Assembly (NCBI GenBank): GCA_028386065.3
Contig: JAKUCV010001329.1
Span: 35,746-99,745, forward strand
Source of the DNA: Turnera subulata
Lineage: Eukaryota > Streptophyta > Magnoliopsida > Malpighiales > Passifloraceae
DNA: 64,000 bases
Direction: 5' to 3'
Part shown: piece by piece, positions 43,070 through 57,029 of the stretch
How the letters are laid out: each line of letters opens with the position of its first letter
Numbering within the stretch: the first letter of the stretch is position 1
Notes under the pieces: model-generated
What the model was told of the DNA's origin: nothing
What the model saw: only the letters and a program-made list of their open reading frames with translations
Databases searched by the model: none
Program-made: the position numbers and the translations under genes

Positions 43070-43640
43070 TAGGGAATAATTATTAATTTCCTAAAATTTA
43101 AGTATTAGTCTATTTTTATGCTAATTAATGGGAGCTTTTATATTTTTAGGGAATAATAATTATTAATTTCCTAAAATTTAGGTTTTTTTTTTTATTTTTA
43201 TACTAATTAATGGAAGCTTTCCATATTTTTTAGGGGACAATAATTATTAATTTACTAAAATTTAGATATTTTTCTATTTTTATACTAATTATTGGGAATT
43301 TTCATATTTTTAGGGAATAATAATTATTAATTTCCTTAAAACTAGTTAATGGGAGCTTTCCATATTTTTAGGGAATAATAATTATTAATTTCCTAAATTT
43401 TTAAGATATTTTTTTTTATTTTTATACCAATTAATTGGAGATTTCTATATTTTTAGGGAATAATTATTATTAATTTCCTAAAATTTAAATTTTTTTGTTT
43501 TTATATTTTTAGGAAATAATAATTATTAATTTCCTAAAATATAGGCATTTTTTTATTTTTATACCAATTAGTGGGAACTTTTTCATATTTTTAGAAAATA
43601 ATAATTAGTAATTAATACGAGCTTTACATATTTTTAGAGA
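43070..43640. repeat. AT-rich minisatellite, unit about 75-85 bp
   Basis: About seven degenerate copies of a unit containing CATATTTTTAGGGAATAATA, then ATTATTAATTTCCTAAAATT and a ctaattaatggga phrase, inside the MULE just before its right TIR. Confidence 0.85.
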
Positions 43641-44088
43641 ATTATAATATTAATTTCGATATTTTTTGTTAATATATTTTTGTTTCTTTTCCTTTTTTAT
43701 TTTCTTGAATTTTATTTAATTTTATGTAAAAATAAATTCTTATTGTTTGTTAAAAAATATAAAATTATTGAACGGTTACGATGCTGCCACGTGTCATCCA
43801 TCCCTGCATTCCGTTAGTGTAAGTGACGGAATCCATCTGCCCATGGACGGAGGGGGTCAATTGCATGAAATTGAGAGTTTAGGTGGTCGATTGATGAAAA
43901 AAAGGGGTGAGTCAAAAATAAACTGGAATACAGAGGGTCAAAATGTAATTAATCCCGTTTCGGTGCTTAAAACATAAAGTTATTGACTTATCAGACCTGA
44001 TCAGTCAACTGGGAACCTTCCTGTCAGCTTCCTTTCATTACTTCCCCGGCGGGTATATGTCATATATAGAAGGCACACATCTGGTGGG

Positions 44089-44098
44089 CTATATATAC
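44089..44098 (+). promoter_or_regulatory. TATA box of gene D
   Basis: CTATATATAC about 62-71 bp before the ATG. The segment ggcacacatctgg-gggctatatatacaaatcgt is conserved before B' (36127-36156), which supports a real promoter. Confidence 0.65.
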
Positions 44099-44159
44099 AA
44101 ATCGTCCAATATCAAATAAATTCATTGGTTAATTGAGCAGCGTCTCCCTCTATTCTATA

Positions 44160-44696
44160 ATGTCGCTCTTCCTGATCGACTTGAGATTCTTCCTGCCTCC
44201 TATTATCAATCTCGTCTTCATCATCAATAAACAAACATCTACTCCTCTGGCCCCTACTAATTATAATCATTTCATGCACTCCATCTGGGAAGTGTTATTT
44301 TTGGTTCTCCTGTTTCTTGGGATTGTTTTCCTCTTACTATATTTCTCCCTTAGGCTTCCCGTTACTGTCCAGCCTCGCGTCTTATTACAACCTGGGAATT
44401 TCTCTGGTTCCTTGCTCATTTGTTTCCTGGCCTCCCCTTTTCTCCCACTAGAGTTGTTTTGGATTGTGTACGGAACCATTGTTGTCTTTAATCTATGGTT
44501 TGGGGATCTTTGTAGCCTGCTTAATCGCTTCCATCAATGTTTACTCCACACTCTTGGATCTACACTTCCTGGACTTACCCTTTTATTCATTACTCATAAT
44601 CAAACACAGGCTGCTTCTCCTCTTCCTGCAACCATTGAACACGACCCAAACATCGTACAATCGCAGCCTGAAATAGCCATAGATATCGATGATTAA
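44160..44696 (+). CDS. Array membrane protein D (type B), intact
   Basis: 178-residue uncharacterised membrane protein and the only copy in the array without a visible lesion. Start at ATG 44160, matching the start of B. Hydrophobic regions: residues 1-22 (MSLFLIDLRFFLPPIINLVF), about 42-66 (WEVLFLVLLFLGIVFLLLYF), about 82-115 (LLICFLASPFLPLELFWIVY and following) and a weaker one near 127-145. The strongest family signature is LRLPVTVQPRVLLQPGNFSG between membrane regions; the C terminus is acidic (IAIDIDD). No cysteine-rich motif or enzyme motif, and no signal-peptide cleavage site that I can support. Function unknown. B, B' and, more distantly, A and C are paralogues. Confidence 0.7.
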   Translation: MSLFLIDLRFFLPPIINLVFIINKQTSTPLAPTNYNHFMHSIWEVLFLVLLFLGIVFLLLYFSLRLPVTVQPRVLLQPGNFSGSLLICFLASPFLPLELFWIVYGTIVVFNLWFGDLCSLLNRFHQCLLHTLGSTLPGLTLLFITHNQTQAASPLPATIEHDPNIVQSQPEIAIDIDD

Positions 44697-44855
44697 TGAT
44701 CTTGGTGTCACACAGTGTTAATATTCCTCCCGTGTTGCCTGGTCTCTTTGTCTCTCTGTAATAATCTTTACCATGCATTATTTCTTGCAGTAAGTCATTT
44801 GGATGAAACTATATAATCTTTGTTCTTCTGCTTCTAGGGTTCATATATATTGCCT
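44697..44855. other. 3' flank of gene D
   Basis: Collinear with 26837-26990. No ORF. Confidence 0.7.
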
Positions 44856-44859
44856 CCTA

Positions 44860-45420
44860 GCTACTTTACACATATCTCCTTAAAGCTCCCCGTAACTATC
44901 CAGTCCCTCATATTGCAGGCTAGCTAGGCAATTTGTCTCCTTCCCTGCTCACGTGTGTCCTCAGTACCTCCCTCACCATTGTTTTTAATAGTAGAGAACT
45001 GTATATCCTATATCCCGCCGGGAACTAATCTCACCCGGAATTTGATCGGCTATACCTCACCCAATGTTCGATACTATATGCCACCATTGATCTCTATTAT
45101 CCAAGAGAGTTTTAGCTAACCATTGGATTTGCTTTCGTCACTGGCTACTCCCTCACTCTCGTATCTGTTCCTTTTAATTCTTATACTGTTCTATTAATGA
45201 CAATCGATCAAATCAAATATCACCCCATTGTTTTGGTACTATATGCCACCATTTATGTTATCTTTTATCCATGAGCAGATCGCCACCGGATTCGTCTTCA
45301 CATCACTACTGGCTACTCCCTTTCTTACTGTTCTAAAGCCCAAGAAGCTCAAACAACCACAAGCTTCTGCTCTCGTTACAAACATTAAAGTCCATCCTCA
45401 ACATCATATACAAGGGTAGT
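44860..45420 (+). pseudogene. Decayed type A membrane-gene relic downstream of D
   Basis: Fragments of genes A and C in order (ctccttaaagctccccgtaactatccag, cctcatattgca, ctccttccctgctca, atgccaccatt, ctggctactccctttc, ccacaagcttctgctctcgttac) with insertions and a local repeat. It is the pair of 26995-27545. Confidence 0.7.
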
Positions 45421-45794
45421 TTTACGTTGTATTACATATAGTTTGTTTCCTGCATATTCCTTACTTCCTTTGGAATATATGTATTTGTTTTCACTGAGGT
45501 TTTGCAGTTATTTTGTGTTGTTGTATACGAAATTGGATATATTGATGTTTGTTTTCTTTGTTCAAAAGTTATGGTATCTTGCGAACTTGTGCCACCACCG
45601 CCAATATTTGCGCCAGTACTCCCCCCAGCGCCCTGTGTTTTTGTCAAATATGTTTTACCATTTTATGTGATGATGTTGATGATGGGAGATTGTTCCCACG
45701 TTATGTTTAAGACTCGGACAAATTCTTTGTCAATTAGTAATTAAGAAGAAAAAAAACTAATTAGAAAATCAGAAATATTAATCCAATCAGTAGA
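45421..45794. other. Spacer, no gene
   Basis: AT-rich. Contains a proline-codon-rich stretch (ccaccaccgccaatatttgcgccagtac) that is in no convincing frame. Confidence 0.5.
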
Positions 45795-46159
45795 GGAAAT
45801 CCAAACTAAATAACCAAAATCTTGGCCTGTACGTGATTGTAGGCTAGTGGGCTATAACCTATTGCGGCCACTGGGCTATAATTTATGGGCTACGGCCCTT
45901 CAGTTCACTTTTAGGAGACATATTTATGGATGAGCCAAACCGAAACTGTCTGGATCGGACAAAGCCCAATATTTTCCTCCACGTTTTAATCAACCGTTAC
46001 ACTTACGCACCTTCTTCTCATAAAGTTCCGTTAACTCCTCCAAAATTCCACCATAACCCGGAAAAAAAAAAAAATCTAGCCCGAAATCGGAAACCGAAAC
46101 AAAGAAATAAACTAAAATAAAAAAAGAAGAATAAAATAAAAGGTTAGCTTTCCACTAAC

Positions 46160-46190
<31 letters not shown>

Positions 46191-46321
46191 CAAAATCACG
46201 CGAAAAAGGAATCCCCTCCCCGATTACCAATTTTCCCGCGGCGGTTTATTAAAAAGCCCACGCTATGCTCCGGTGATTATTCCCCTCCCGGCCGCCGGTA
46301 TTATTTTTTTAAAAGAAAGTT
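45795..46321 (+). promoter_or_regulatory. CK2-beta promoter and leader (copy P5)
   Basis: Carries gggctata, ggatgagcc, aaagcccaata (TGGGCT/AGCCCA, Site II-like), a CTT microsatellite (46161-46190) and cggccgccgg just before the ATG. This segment is the parent of copies P1-P4 in the array. Confidence 0.7.
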
Positions 46322-48855
<2,534 letters not shown>

Positions 48856-50920
48856 TGATGAGAAGTTGGAGCTTCTTTGGGAGAAAATTCACGAAGGTGA
48901 ATTGTGCTTGGAAGTATGCATTGGGGTAGGCATTTAGAGTGCTGAGCCCCAATTACGAGGAGGCCAAGGCCTCTCTCCATAACAGAAAGCAAAACGACCA
49001 AAAAAAGAAGTACCATGGAGCAAACTTGCGTTCTATGTCAACTAAAAAGTATTTTCCAATTTTTAGCTGCCTAGGTAGTAAGTTCTCATGCTCTCCCCGT
49101 TTACAGTTGCAAATAAGCAACTTGGATCTTGTTGAAGCATATAAATTCTGTAGTGTCACTTCTATAAACTGAGAGATATTGGCAATTTTAAAGTTTCTTC
49201 CTGAAATTCCAAATTCTAGGATGTAATTTCTTTTTTCCCTTTTTTATATAAAAAATTTTTCTAGCATCAGCATCGAAGAGAGATATTGTAGATACTGAAG
49301 AGACTTGGTAAATCGGAGAAAAAAAGTTTTAAGATAAACAATCCTTGCAAATGCAAAATTCCAGAACCTAAAAATGCCTTTTTATTTTTATTTTTTCCAG
49401 AGGTTACACTTTGATGCGGAAATTTTGTTCATGGCATTTTGCTTTTTCTTCCGACTGGTATCTTCTGATTCTTCTCAATTACTCTATTGACATTAGTACC
49501 TATCTGAAACAGGCTTGTGACAGACATGGAACTCTAAACTTAAATCCTAAGGCTAGTATTAAAGACGTAAAAAGAAATAATTAATCAAGGTAGCATCCAT
49601 TTTGGAATTCAACCAACAGGCATATATGAATCATCACCTCCTTGTCCCATTATTGTGATATAGATATCGCAATATATGATTTACAAAAATTGACCTGACA
49701 ATGTCACTATGCATGCAACATCAACAGGATCCAATCCATATGGCAAGAATCGACTTAGAGGGGATAAAACCTTAGCCATTTTATCTCCCAAGAGTCATTT
49801 TCCATCAAGTCTAATTCAGGTTCATCAAGTTCTATTAGCAAGTAAATCAAATGGAATCTAGTCTATCTACACATAAGTATCAAATGAATAGACCCCATTT
49901 CTATCAATATCTAATGTAAACTTGCACTTTTTCAGCCTTACCTCACCCACCCTCCAAAAACATGCACATAGAAAAAGTAACTAACAATGGGTCACACACT
50001 TCACTAGCAAGTAGCAAAGCAACAAGCATGTGTTTGGTTCTGTGCAATCATTCTTATATAGGAACCAAAACGATAAGACATGTAAAGATTGGTAGATGTT
50101 TTGGTGTAATGTCTTGTTAAGGGATTGGAAAACATTGAAGAGAGGGGGGGTTGATGATATACATGGGCAGAGGAAGGCCATGAAAAGGAGAGGCCAAAAC
50201 AAGCTGGATAAGAACAAAAAAGTGAGGCCATCCCCCCCAATCTGCAGAGGTGGAGGCTCCTTCAAACATTGAATAAAATAGTGAACTAGAATATTAAAAT
50301 TGAATAACATCCACTGATCTACATCAGACAGATACTGACCACCATGCAACACTGAGTCAGCTTGATCTGTAGAAGAAAATTGCTTTGATTTTATCCATAT
50401 CATGTGCTACAAGATTGATTTTGGCTTAACGGACGGCGTAAGTTACTTGTCTGAGCTTAATTTCTGCTTATGTAGTGTGGCTATGCATCAAATCCATTTC
50501 TTTTATATTCTAGTAAGGAGAACTCACAGTTTTTTTTCCTCCTTTTTTGATGGCGGAGAAATCAGAGGTTGTAATTCGACAAAGAGACACATTAATAAGA
50601 CAAAGCACAAAAAAAATCAGATTTGATAACATATTGATCTGGTAGGCTATCCGAAGAGTCATAAGCTAAAGGAACAAAGTAACGATTATATACAATTTAA
50701 TAATGGTTGTTATTTATCATTAACTTTTTTAGAATATCAATCTCAGTCTGTAACTTGTTACTCTCGCAGTTAAGATTTTTTTTTCCTGAATAAACATACA
50801 ATTTAGGACAAACAATTTCACATTTTTATAAAAAAACAATGTAAAAATGGGGTTGATTACTGTTTTTTCTCTTTTTTAAAACAGCAGTTACAAAAAGCAG
50901 GAGACACTGATGGAGTGATG
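48856..50920. other. Intergenic, no gene recognised
   Basis: The first few hundred bases are the likely CK2-beta 3' untranslated region. The rest has only short frames without conserved motifs. Confidence 0.6.
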
Positions 50921-51068
50921 GTTGTTTTTTTTTTTGCGTGTCCTGGTCCAACCCACCTTTAAGGTTGATACCATTAACCTTTAGATTGCTGACACCATTA
51001 GTCTTCAGATTGCTTTGTTCTCAAAATTCGAATTCGAGATCCTTGATTAAGTTAAAATAACTCTCACC
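50921..51068 (-). mobile_element. Probable SINE
   Basis: Minus strand: A-box-like CACTGGTGAGAG, B-box-like GAATTCGAATTTTGA, and an A11 tail (plus strand T run at 50925-50935). AGTGATG flanks it at 50914-50920 and 51069-51075. It contains a doubled phrase ACCATTA...AGATTGCT. Confidence 0.55.
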
Positions 51069-51367
51069 AGTGATGCATGTTTCTTATTTCTTAATTCTTT
51101 TATTATCCAACATAAATAAACAGACCACGCCTGGTGCAATGATAGTGTGTTCTTTTTTCTCTCTCTCTTTTTTTTTTCTTGCATTTTCTTTTGATAAAAA
51201 GAGTGGGCGCCTAGGTAAATTTAATGGAGATAGGGGGTCAAAGGGGGGACAATGTGGGCCCCGTCAACCTCCCATCCCCCGTTTCAGTTCTCTGCAAAAA
51301 CCAGAAATAGCAAACGCCAACCAAACCCCCCAAAGCAAAACCAATTGGCAAACTTGAAGCTCCACAC

Positions 51368-51377
51368 TTTATAAAAG
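51368..51377 (+). promoter_or_regulatory. TATA box of the MORN gene
   Basis: TTTATAAAAG followed by a CT-rich patch (actctcctctctgtg), about 140 bp upstream of the coding start. Confidence 0.6.
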
Positions 51378-51510
51378 AACACCCCACACTCTCCTCTCTG
51401 TGCACACAGACTCCACACCAAGAACTGAGGTTCTGTAATAAAAAAGTTCACAAAAGTCTTGGGAGACAAAGAGGATAATAAACCAGAAAGGGAAACAGCT
51501 CTGCTTTGAC

Positions 51511-51516
51511 ATGTAA
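51511..51516 (+). promoter_or_regulatory. Start-stop uORF directly before the MORN start
   Basis: ATGTAA immediately abuts the main ATG (ATGTAAATG). A ribosome starting at the first AUG terminates at once with the main AUG next in line. Confidence 0.6.
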
Positions 51517-54495
51517 ATGCATCAGAAGAAACAAGAAAAACTGATCAGAAAACAGGGCAGGGGCAGAGGCAGAGGCATCTACTCTTCTGGTTTAAACCCA
51601 AGTTTACCTTTCTCTAATCCATCAAGAAACCAGCCACAACCATCCCAAATCCTACCGAATTCAAACCAGCAAACCCAACCACAAACACAGAGACACCAAC
51701 TACAAATCCAAATCAACCCACCAACACTAGTGACCCACCAGCCCCTCCATGAGCTACCCATCTCCAGTATCCAATCAACAACAACAACAACAACACCACA
51801 AAGAACCATTCTTTCAATCCCACACAAGAGACCCACAATGATGGCTCCGTCTCTATCACCTCCCTATCCTCTCTCTCACTCTTCTACGCTGTCTTCTCCC
51901 CCAAACCAAGCGAATTCTGATCCAAATCCAAGGCTGGGTTCTGCTGCATCTTCCACCACCTTTAAGACTCTAGCTTGCAGGCTCTTTGTACATATAAGTC
52001 ATGCCCGCCTGCTTTGTGTTCAATTAAGGGTTCTAATTTTTATCTCTTTTCCTACTTTTTACCTTTTGGTGTCCAATTCTCGCCGTTTCTATCTCATCAA
52101 CTTGCTGTTTCTTCTTGCTTTCTCTGTCACCGTTTTGGTGTCCTTAAATCTTGTGTTTCCTCGTTTGCCTTATATTCGGTTCCTTCTAGCTCGTTCCTTA
52201 CCTATTAAGTTCAAGTCAACTCAGCTACCCACCAAAGCTACTAAACCTGTTGTCTGGTCAATTGGGTCTAAGCTGCAAGTAGAAAAGAAGCCGTATTCGG
52301 GGTCATGTGTTCAAGTTTACAGCAATGGTGATGTTTATGAAGGTGAATTCCACAAGGGGAAGTGTTCGGGTAGTGGGGTTTATTACTACTACATGAGTGG
52401 GAGATATGAGGGTGATTGGATTGATGGGAAGTATGATGGGTATGGGGTTGAAGCATGGGCGAGAGGAAGCCGGTATAGAGGGCAATATAGGCAGGGTTTA
52501 AGGCATGGAATTGGAGTTTACAGGTTTTATACTGGTGATGTTTATGCGGGGGAGTGGTATAATGGGCAGTGTCATGGATGTGGGATTCATACTTGTGAGG
52601 ATGGCAGTAAGTATGTTGGGGAGTTCAAGTGGGGTGTCAAGCATGGGCTTGGTCATTACCATTTCAGGTAAAAAGTTTTGACCTTTGCTCTTTTGTTCTT
52701 CAATAATCGTTAAGTGACTCCTTATTCTCGATCTAGCTGTGATTCGCTTGCTTTAGTTCACTAGTAAGAGATTTCGTAAGATTAGAGATGACATATTTTG
52801 ATTTGGGAATAAATGTTCCTGTTTTGGGAAATTGGTAGCTTGATTGCTGAGTTTTACTAGTCCAAAGAAGTTTGGGCTCTTAGTACTTTACTCGTCTGAT
52901 TATATTCTAACGTGATTTAAATTAGCTAGGGTCTCATGATTTGGTATTGCTGCTTTACGAATTCAAGAATATAGGAGGAGAATGCTAGCATATGATTGTG
53001 TAGAAAAGTAGTCTTTGGTAAAGCTGCATATTCAAAGTCTAGAGCTCAGTGGAACAGTGTTCATTTTGTGCTTCCTGTCAATTGCTTAAAGATAATAGCA
53101 ACTTTATTTTGAAGTTGTCACAGAATTATAATCATCAAAGCTCTCTAATTTAGTAACAACTGTGCTGTAAATATCCTTTCCTTGAAGCATTATTTAACTC
53201 CTTTCCCTTACAATTTCAATTCGTCATTCATGTCTGCACCCTGCTTGACTAACTTCTACTTATTTTTCTTTTCAGAAGCACACTAAGTTTTGAAACTAGG
53301 TGAATTCGTTCTAAGTTTAGGCTCTGACATGATTTTATCAGTTTGTAAATGTATTTGCCACTTCTAAATGATGGCTGGTTTTCACTTTTCCTGTAATGGG
53401 ATATAAATTATAGTATTCTTTTCTTTGTTATTGCTGATAACAAGTACTCAGCACATCCCCGTAGGCTATAAATGTTCAATGCAATTCACCTCATGCATTA
53501 TGTTGTACTTTCTAGAAATTCTAGTGGATGATTAGCTACAAATCCCCATGCACTATGAATATCTTGTCAAGGTAACTTTCAAGTAAATTGCCTTATCTTG
53601 TGGCTTTTGTTTTGCAGGAATGGTGACACATATGCTGGGGAGTATTTTGCTGATAAGATGCATGGTTTTGGAGTTTATCAGTTTGGCAATGGACATCGGT
53701 ATGAAGGTGCATGGCATGAGGGAAGGAGGCAAGGATTTGGTGTTTACACTTTCAGAAATGGCGAAAGACAGTCTGGTCATTGGCAAAATGGGGTACTTAG
53801 TACAGAAAATAGCAGTCCAAGATCTCCCTTTGCTGCTACCCATTCCAAAGTTGTATTTGGTGCAGAAAATAGCTGTCCTGGATCTCCTTGTGCTTCCAGC
53901 GAGTCGAAAATTCTTAATGCTGTCCAGGTAACTGCATATTCTATCTTGTGGAAAAGAATGTCCAATAAAGGAGAATAATAATCTTGAATATAGCTTGGCT
54001 AACCATATGGAGAAAATAAGGTGCTGGATACAACAAGCTTGAGACCCTGATTTCAGATCCTAAGCACAACATATCGACAATTGCTAATGCAGTTAAACAT
54101 ATGAGTTTTAGTCAGTTTTATGACATTGCAACATGCAAATGTTTTGTCAGATTATTTGTGCTAATATTTCTAGTGACTTAAAAGAGAAAACACTCGGCTT
54201 GTGGAATCTTGATCCATGAGGATATGTAGGGTGCATTTATCCCCAGCAGTTATATAATTTTAAATCAGTTCAAAATTCTCTCCTGACATGTGTACTTTAA
54301 TGTGACAATCAGGAAGCACAGCGAGCTGCTGAGAGAGCATACAATGTGGCTCAGATAGATGAAAGAGTAAACAAAACTGTTGCAGCTGCAAATAAAGCAG
54401 CCAATGCTGCAAGAGTCGCAGCCGTGAAGGCTGTCCAGAAACAAATGCATGACAACCAAATTGAGGACCTGCCGGCTCCCTCTTTTAGTCGATAA
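51517..54495 (+). CDS. MORN-repeat membrane protein, 3 exons
   Basis: Exons 51517-52667, 53618-53927 and 54313-54495 give 547 residues. N-terminal Gln/Pro/Ser/Thr-rich part (1-150), two likely membrane segments at about 170-227 (LLCVQLRVLIFISFPTFYLL and FYLINLLFLLAFSVTVLVSL), then eight MORN repeats at about 270-455 (VYEGEF, RYEGDW, RYRGQY, VYAGEW, KYVGEF, TYAGEY, RYEGAW, QSGHW) and an Ala-rich helical C terminus (AAERAYNVAQ; VAAANKAANAARVAAVKAVQ). Plant homologues are often labelled histone H3K4 methyltransferase SET7/9 family, but I see no SET domain. MORN repeats are known to bind phospholipids or proteins at membranes; the precise role is not established. Confidence 0.88.
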
Positions 54496-55708
54496 ATGGA
54501 ATTGAGGATTGCTGAGGTTGTGCCTATGTAAGTGATGAGTTTGAGGCTGAAAAAGCGCAAGGAATGCTGCAAAAGGACCCTCTTTTTTCCCTCTTCTTTT
54601 GCAGTTCCATTGGAATTCTTGTTGCGGGTGTAGTTTTTCTCTTATGTCCTATGGTATCGGCTTGGAACCGCATTCAGTATCTCAAAGAGATGTCTGTTTG
54701 AGGAGCAAGCTGGGTTCCACTATATTAGGTTGAAAATAATATGTACATAGGTTTGAGTATGAGAGTTCGGATGAAACTTGAACATTTGGTTTGCTCGTAA
54801 GGATGGCAACGCGTTGCCTAATGTGCCCTTGGCTTCAGCCCTTCACTGGAGCTTGTCGTTCTTGTACCTAGTTCTATGTGTGTTACTGCATTTCCCACAT
54901 GCGTGGAAGCAAGCTAATTTTCACCCTGTGCTTCTTTGTACACGGAAAGCTTAATGGTACCATCTAATGAGAGTTCTTCTGTTCTCTGTACATTTCCGTG
55001 TATCCATTTTTCTTTCTTGTACTCATATTTTTCTTTGTATATCTCCAACTACAGTGTCTAGCAAATGATGAAGACCCTGATGTGTTTGCTGATAAATACA
55101 TCGACCTCTTTTGCCAACACAAGAACGAGGGGGAAACACTACCATAATTGAAAACCCATCGGGGAAACCCTCTGTTGCGTACATTGACACGTCATCCCCT
55201 CCATTATTAGATGAAGCAATTAAGGGATGTCTTGAATTATTGAAAATAACAAGGATCATTACTCAAACTAGAAACCTGCTGCCATTCCGGAAGGCTGAAT
55301 CAATGCAAGCTTAAACTGAAAATGGAGCCGGACGGATAGGTTAGACAAAGGCTAATTGCTAGCACAGATTCAGATACGGGAAATCAAAATGTGAGATATT
55401 TTAACTCCGCCATATTCTAAATCGGACGAGGTAGAGGCAGTTACTAACTAATCCGAAGCCTGAATATATAAGCGAGGAAGAAGAAAACTTGCCACTAAAT
55501 CAAATTTCAAGACAGAATAAATAACAGAATGCAGTCTTAAAACGGCAAGAAACTTTGATTCAAAATCCTAACAATACACGACAAGTGCTTAGGAAAATAA
55601 GAGGTGAAAATGATTAACATCCTCGATAACATCTTTAAAGTAGTCTGAATCTAAGAGGCAGTACAGATATCCAAGAGTAAAAAACTGAATCGGCCCGAAG
55701 CCAGCAGC
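54496..55708. other. Intergenic between the convergent MORN and RPL37A genes
   Basis: Begins with the MORN 3' untranslated region. At 55051-55131 an exon-like stretch after ctccaactacag reads CLANDEDPDVFADKYIDLFC before losing frame, and another frame reads VAYIDTSSPPLLDEAIKGCL. It may be an exon of an unrecognised gene or a pseudogene. Confidence 0.45.
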
Positions 55709-56965
55709 TTAGCTCTCGGTTTGCTCCCTCAGCCTTCTGATTGTGCTCCTCACAGTCACGGCACTGGCAGTACTGTTACACAAAAGAGGGAAAAAAGCAG
55801 TAAGCAATTGATAAGAGGAAATAAACAAGCAGAAATGTAGCTAAGACAGGTTTAAGGATACATACTTCAAAGTGTAGGCACCGCCAGCCTTGACTTTGCC
55901 ACAATCCTTGCAGCCCCAAATTCCAACAGCCTTTCTCTTAACAGCAAACTTCATCAATGAAGAATATTATTAGAACAGGTAGAGCATGCTGCTTAAAACA
56001 ACATAGAATAACCATCACCGGCATCAACCAATGATCACAGAACCCTTACCTTCCCGCAGAACTCACAGAAGTACTTGTTGTGCTGGCTGACCTCCATCTT
56101 CTTAATCTGCTTACGCAAACTGGCACCATACCTGGTACCTGAAACAAGAAGCAAACAAAAACGTCAGAAACATCAAACAACATACATACATATTATAAGA
56201 CACCAGCGACTGTCCCCATGTGTATTCAATGCCTAAAAAGAGCACAGCACACCATATCATAAGACTCATAAGGGCGACATTCACATAATAAAGAATACCA
56301 GGCCTAATTCACATACAACGCTGATAGCAAAGTTAAATTAACAATCTAGCTAGTGCACTTCCATGGAAGTTAGACATAACCAGCAGTCAAACATCTATCT
56401 ATCATTATTGTTCAAAAAAACATCTCTCAATCATTGGCGAAGACACCCATTAGATATAGAAGATCCTCAATTCAATCTAGAACTAGATGGGTACATAACC
56501 AAAGAAAGCACAAGAAAAGACAATCTCACGAATAAGCAATAAGCAGTTTTCTCCGTAACGAAATGAAGAACTAAGAAAACACATCGAAGCAATTGGTACT
56601 TACCATATTTGCCAACGATACCGGCCTTCTTGGTCCTCTTCGTCTACAATCAAATCAAACAAAAAGAAACATCAACTTTCAAATCCACCCACCAACACCT
56701 CCTCACAGACTCAATAATGGAAAGAAAAACAACATAAACTTAGCTAAAAACCAAAATAAACAGTATCTGTTACAGCTATAAGCAATTTAACGATGAACCC
56801 ACCAAAGATTAATACATCGTAATACCAATAATCAACTAACCGAACTTAAAACAACAACTCTTCGAATAATAAAAGATGCTTGATAACAGTTTTCCCAGGA
56901 AACAAACAGCGAAACCAGATTAGCTAAAGTATCACAAAGAGACATAGAGGAAGAGAGAATACCAT
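55709..56965 (-). CDS. RPL37A: 60S ribosomal protein eL43 (L37a), 5 exons
   Basis: Minus-strand exons 56965-56963, 56643-56604, 56138-56050, 55948-55866 and 55772-55709 give 92 residues, the standard eL43 length. Known role: zinc-binding protein of the large cytosolic ribosomal subunit. Visible: [40 protein letters not shown], the zinc ribbon C39-x2-C42 and C57-x2-C60, then [20 protein letters not shown] and a basic end RRLREQTES. The first exon contributes only the ATG; the GT donor follows at once. All introns are GT-AG. Expression is likely high and driven by the telo-box and Site II motifs just upstream. Confidence 0.96.
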
Positions 56966-57029
56966 GACGGCAGTTGCTGCGGTGAGGGGGTGTTTCTGGT
57001 GAAGCAGCGGCGACTAAAGAGAGACAGTG

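Larger units (their letters stand above)
38875..43956. mobile_element. Mutator-like element (MULE) with long TIRs and 9-bp TSD
   Basis: Terminal inverted repeats of about 190 bp (38875-39065 and 43766-43956; ends GGG(A)TTAATTACATTTTGACCC) and an exact target duplicate GTTTCGGTG (38866-38874 and 43957-43965). Nine-bp duplications and long TIRs are the Mutator signature. No transposase, so non-autonomous. Without its nested solo LTR it would be about 2.25 kb. It separates the promoter flank of gene D from the rest of unit 4. Confidence 0.9.

Noticed and set aside
50004..50403. Minus-strand ORFs of 78-140 codons between CK2 beta and the MORN gene
   Set aside because: Two overlapping frames, no motif, no splice context; probably chance.
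51517..54495. Histone H3K4 methyltransferase (SET7/9 family)
   Set aside because: This label is common for homologues, but only MORN repeats and membrane segments are present; there is no SET domain.
55111..55314. 67-codon ORF beginning MPTQERGG
   Set aside because: Suggestive phrases (VAYIDTSSPPLLDEAIKG) but no family recognised and the preceding exon-like frame is different; left as a possible exon relic.
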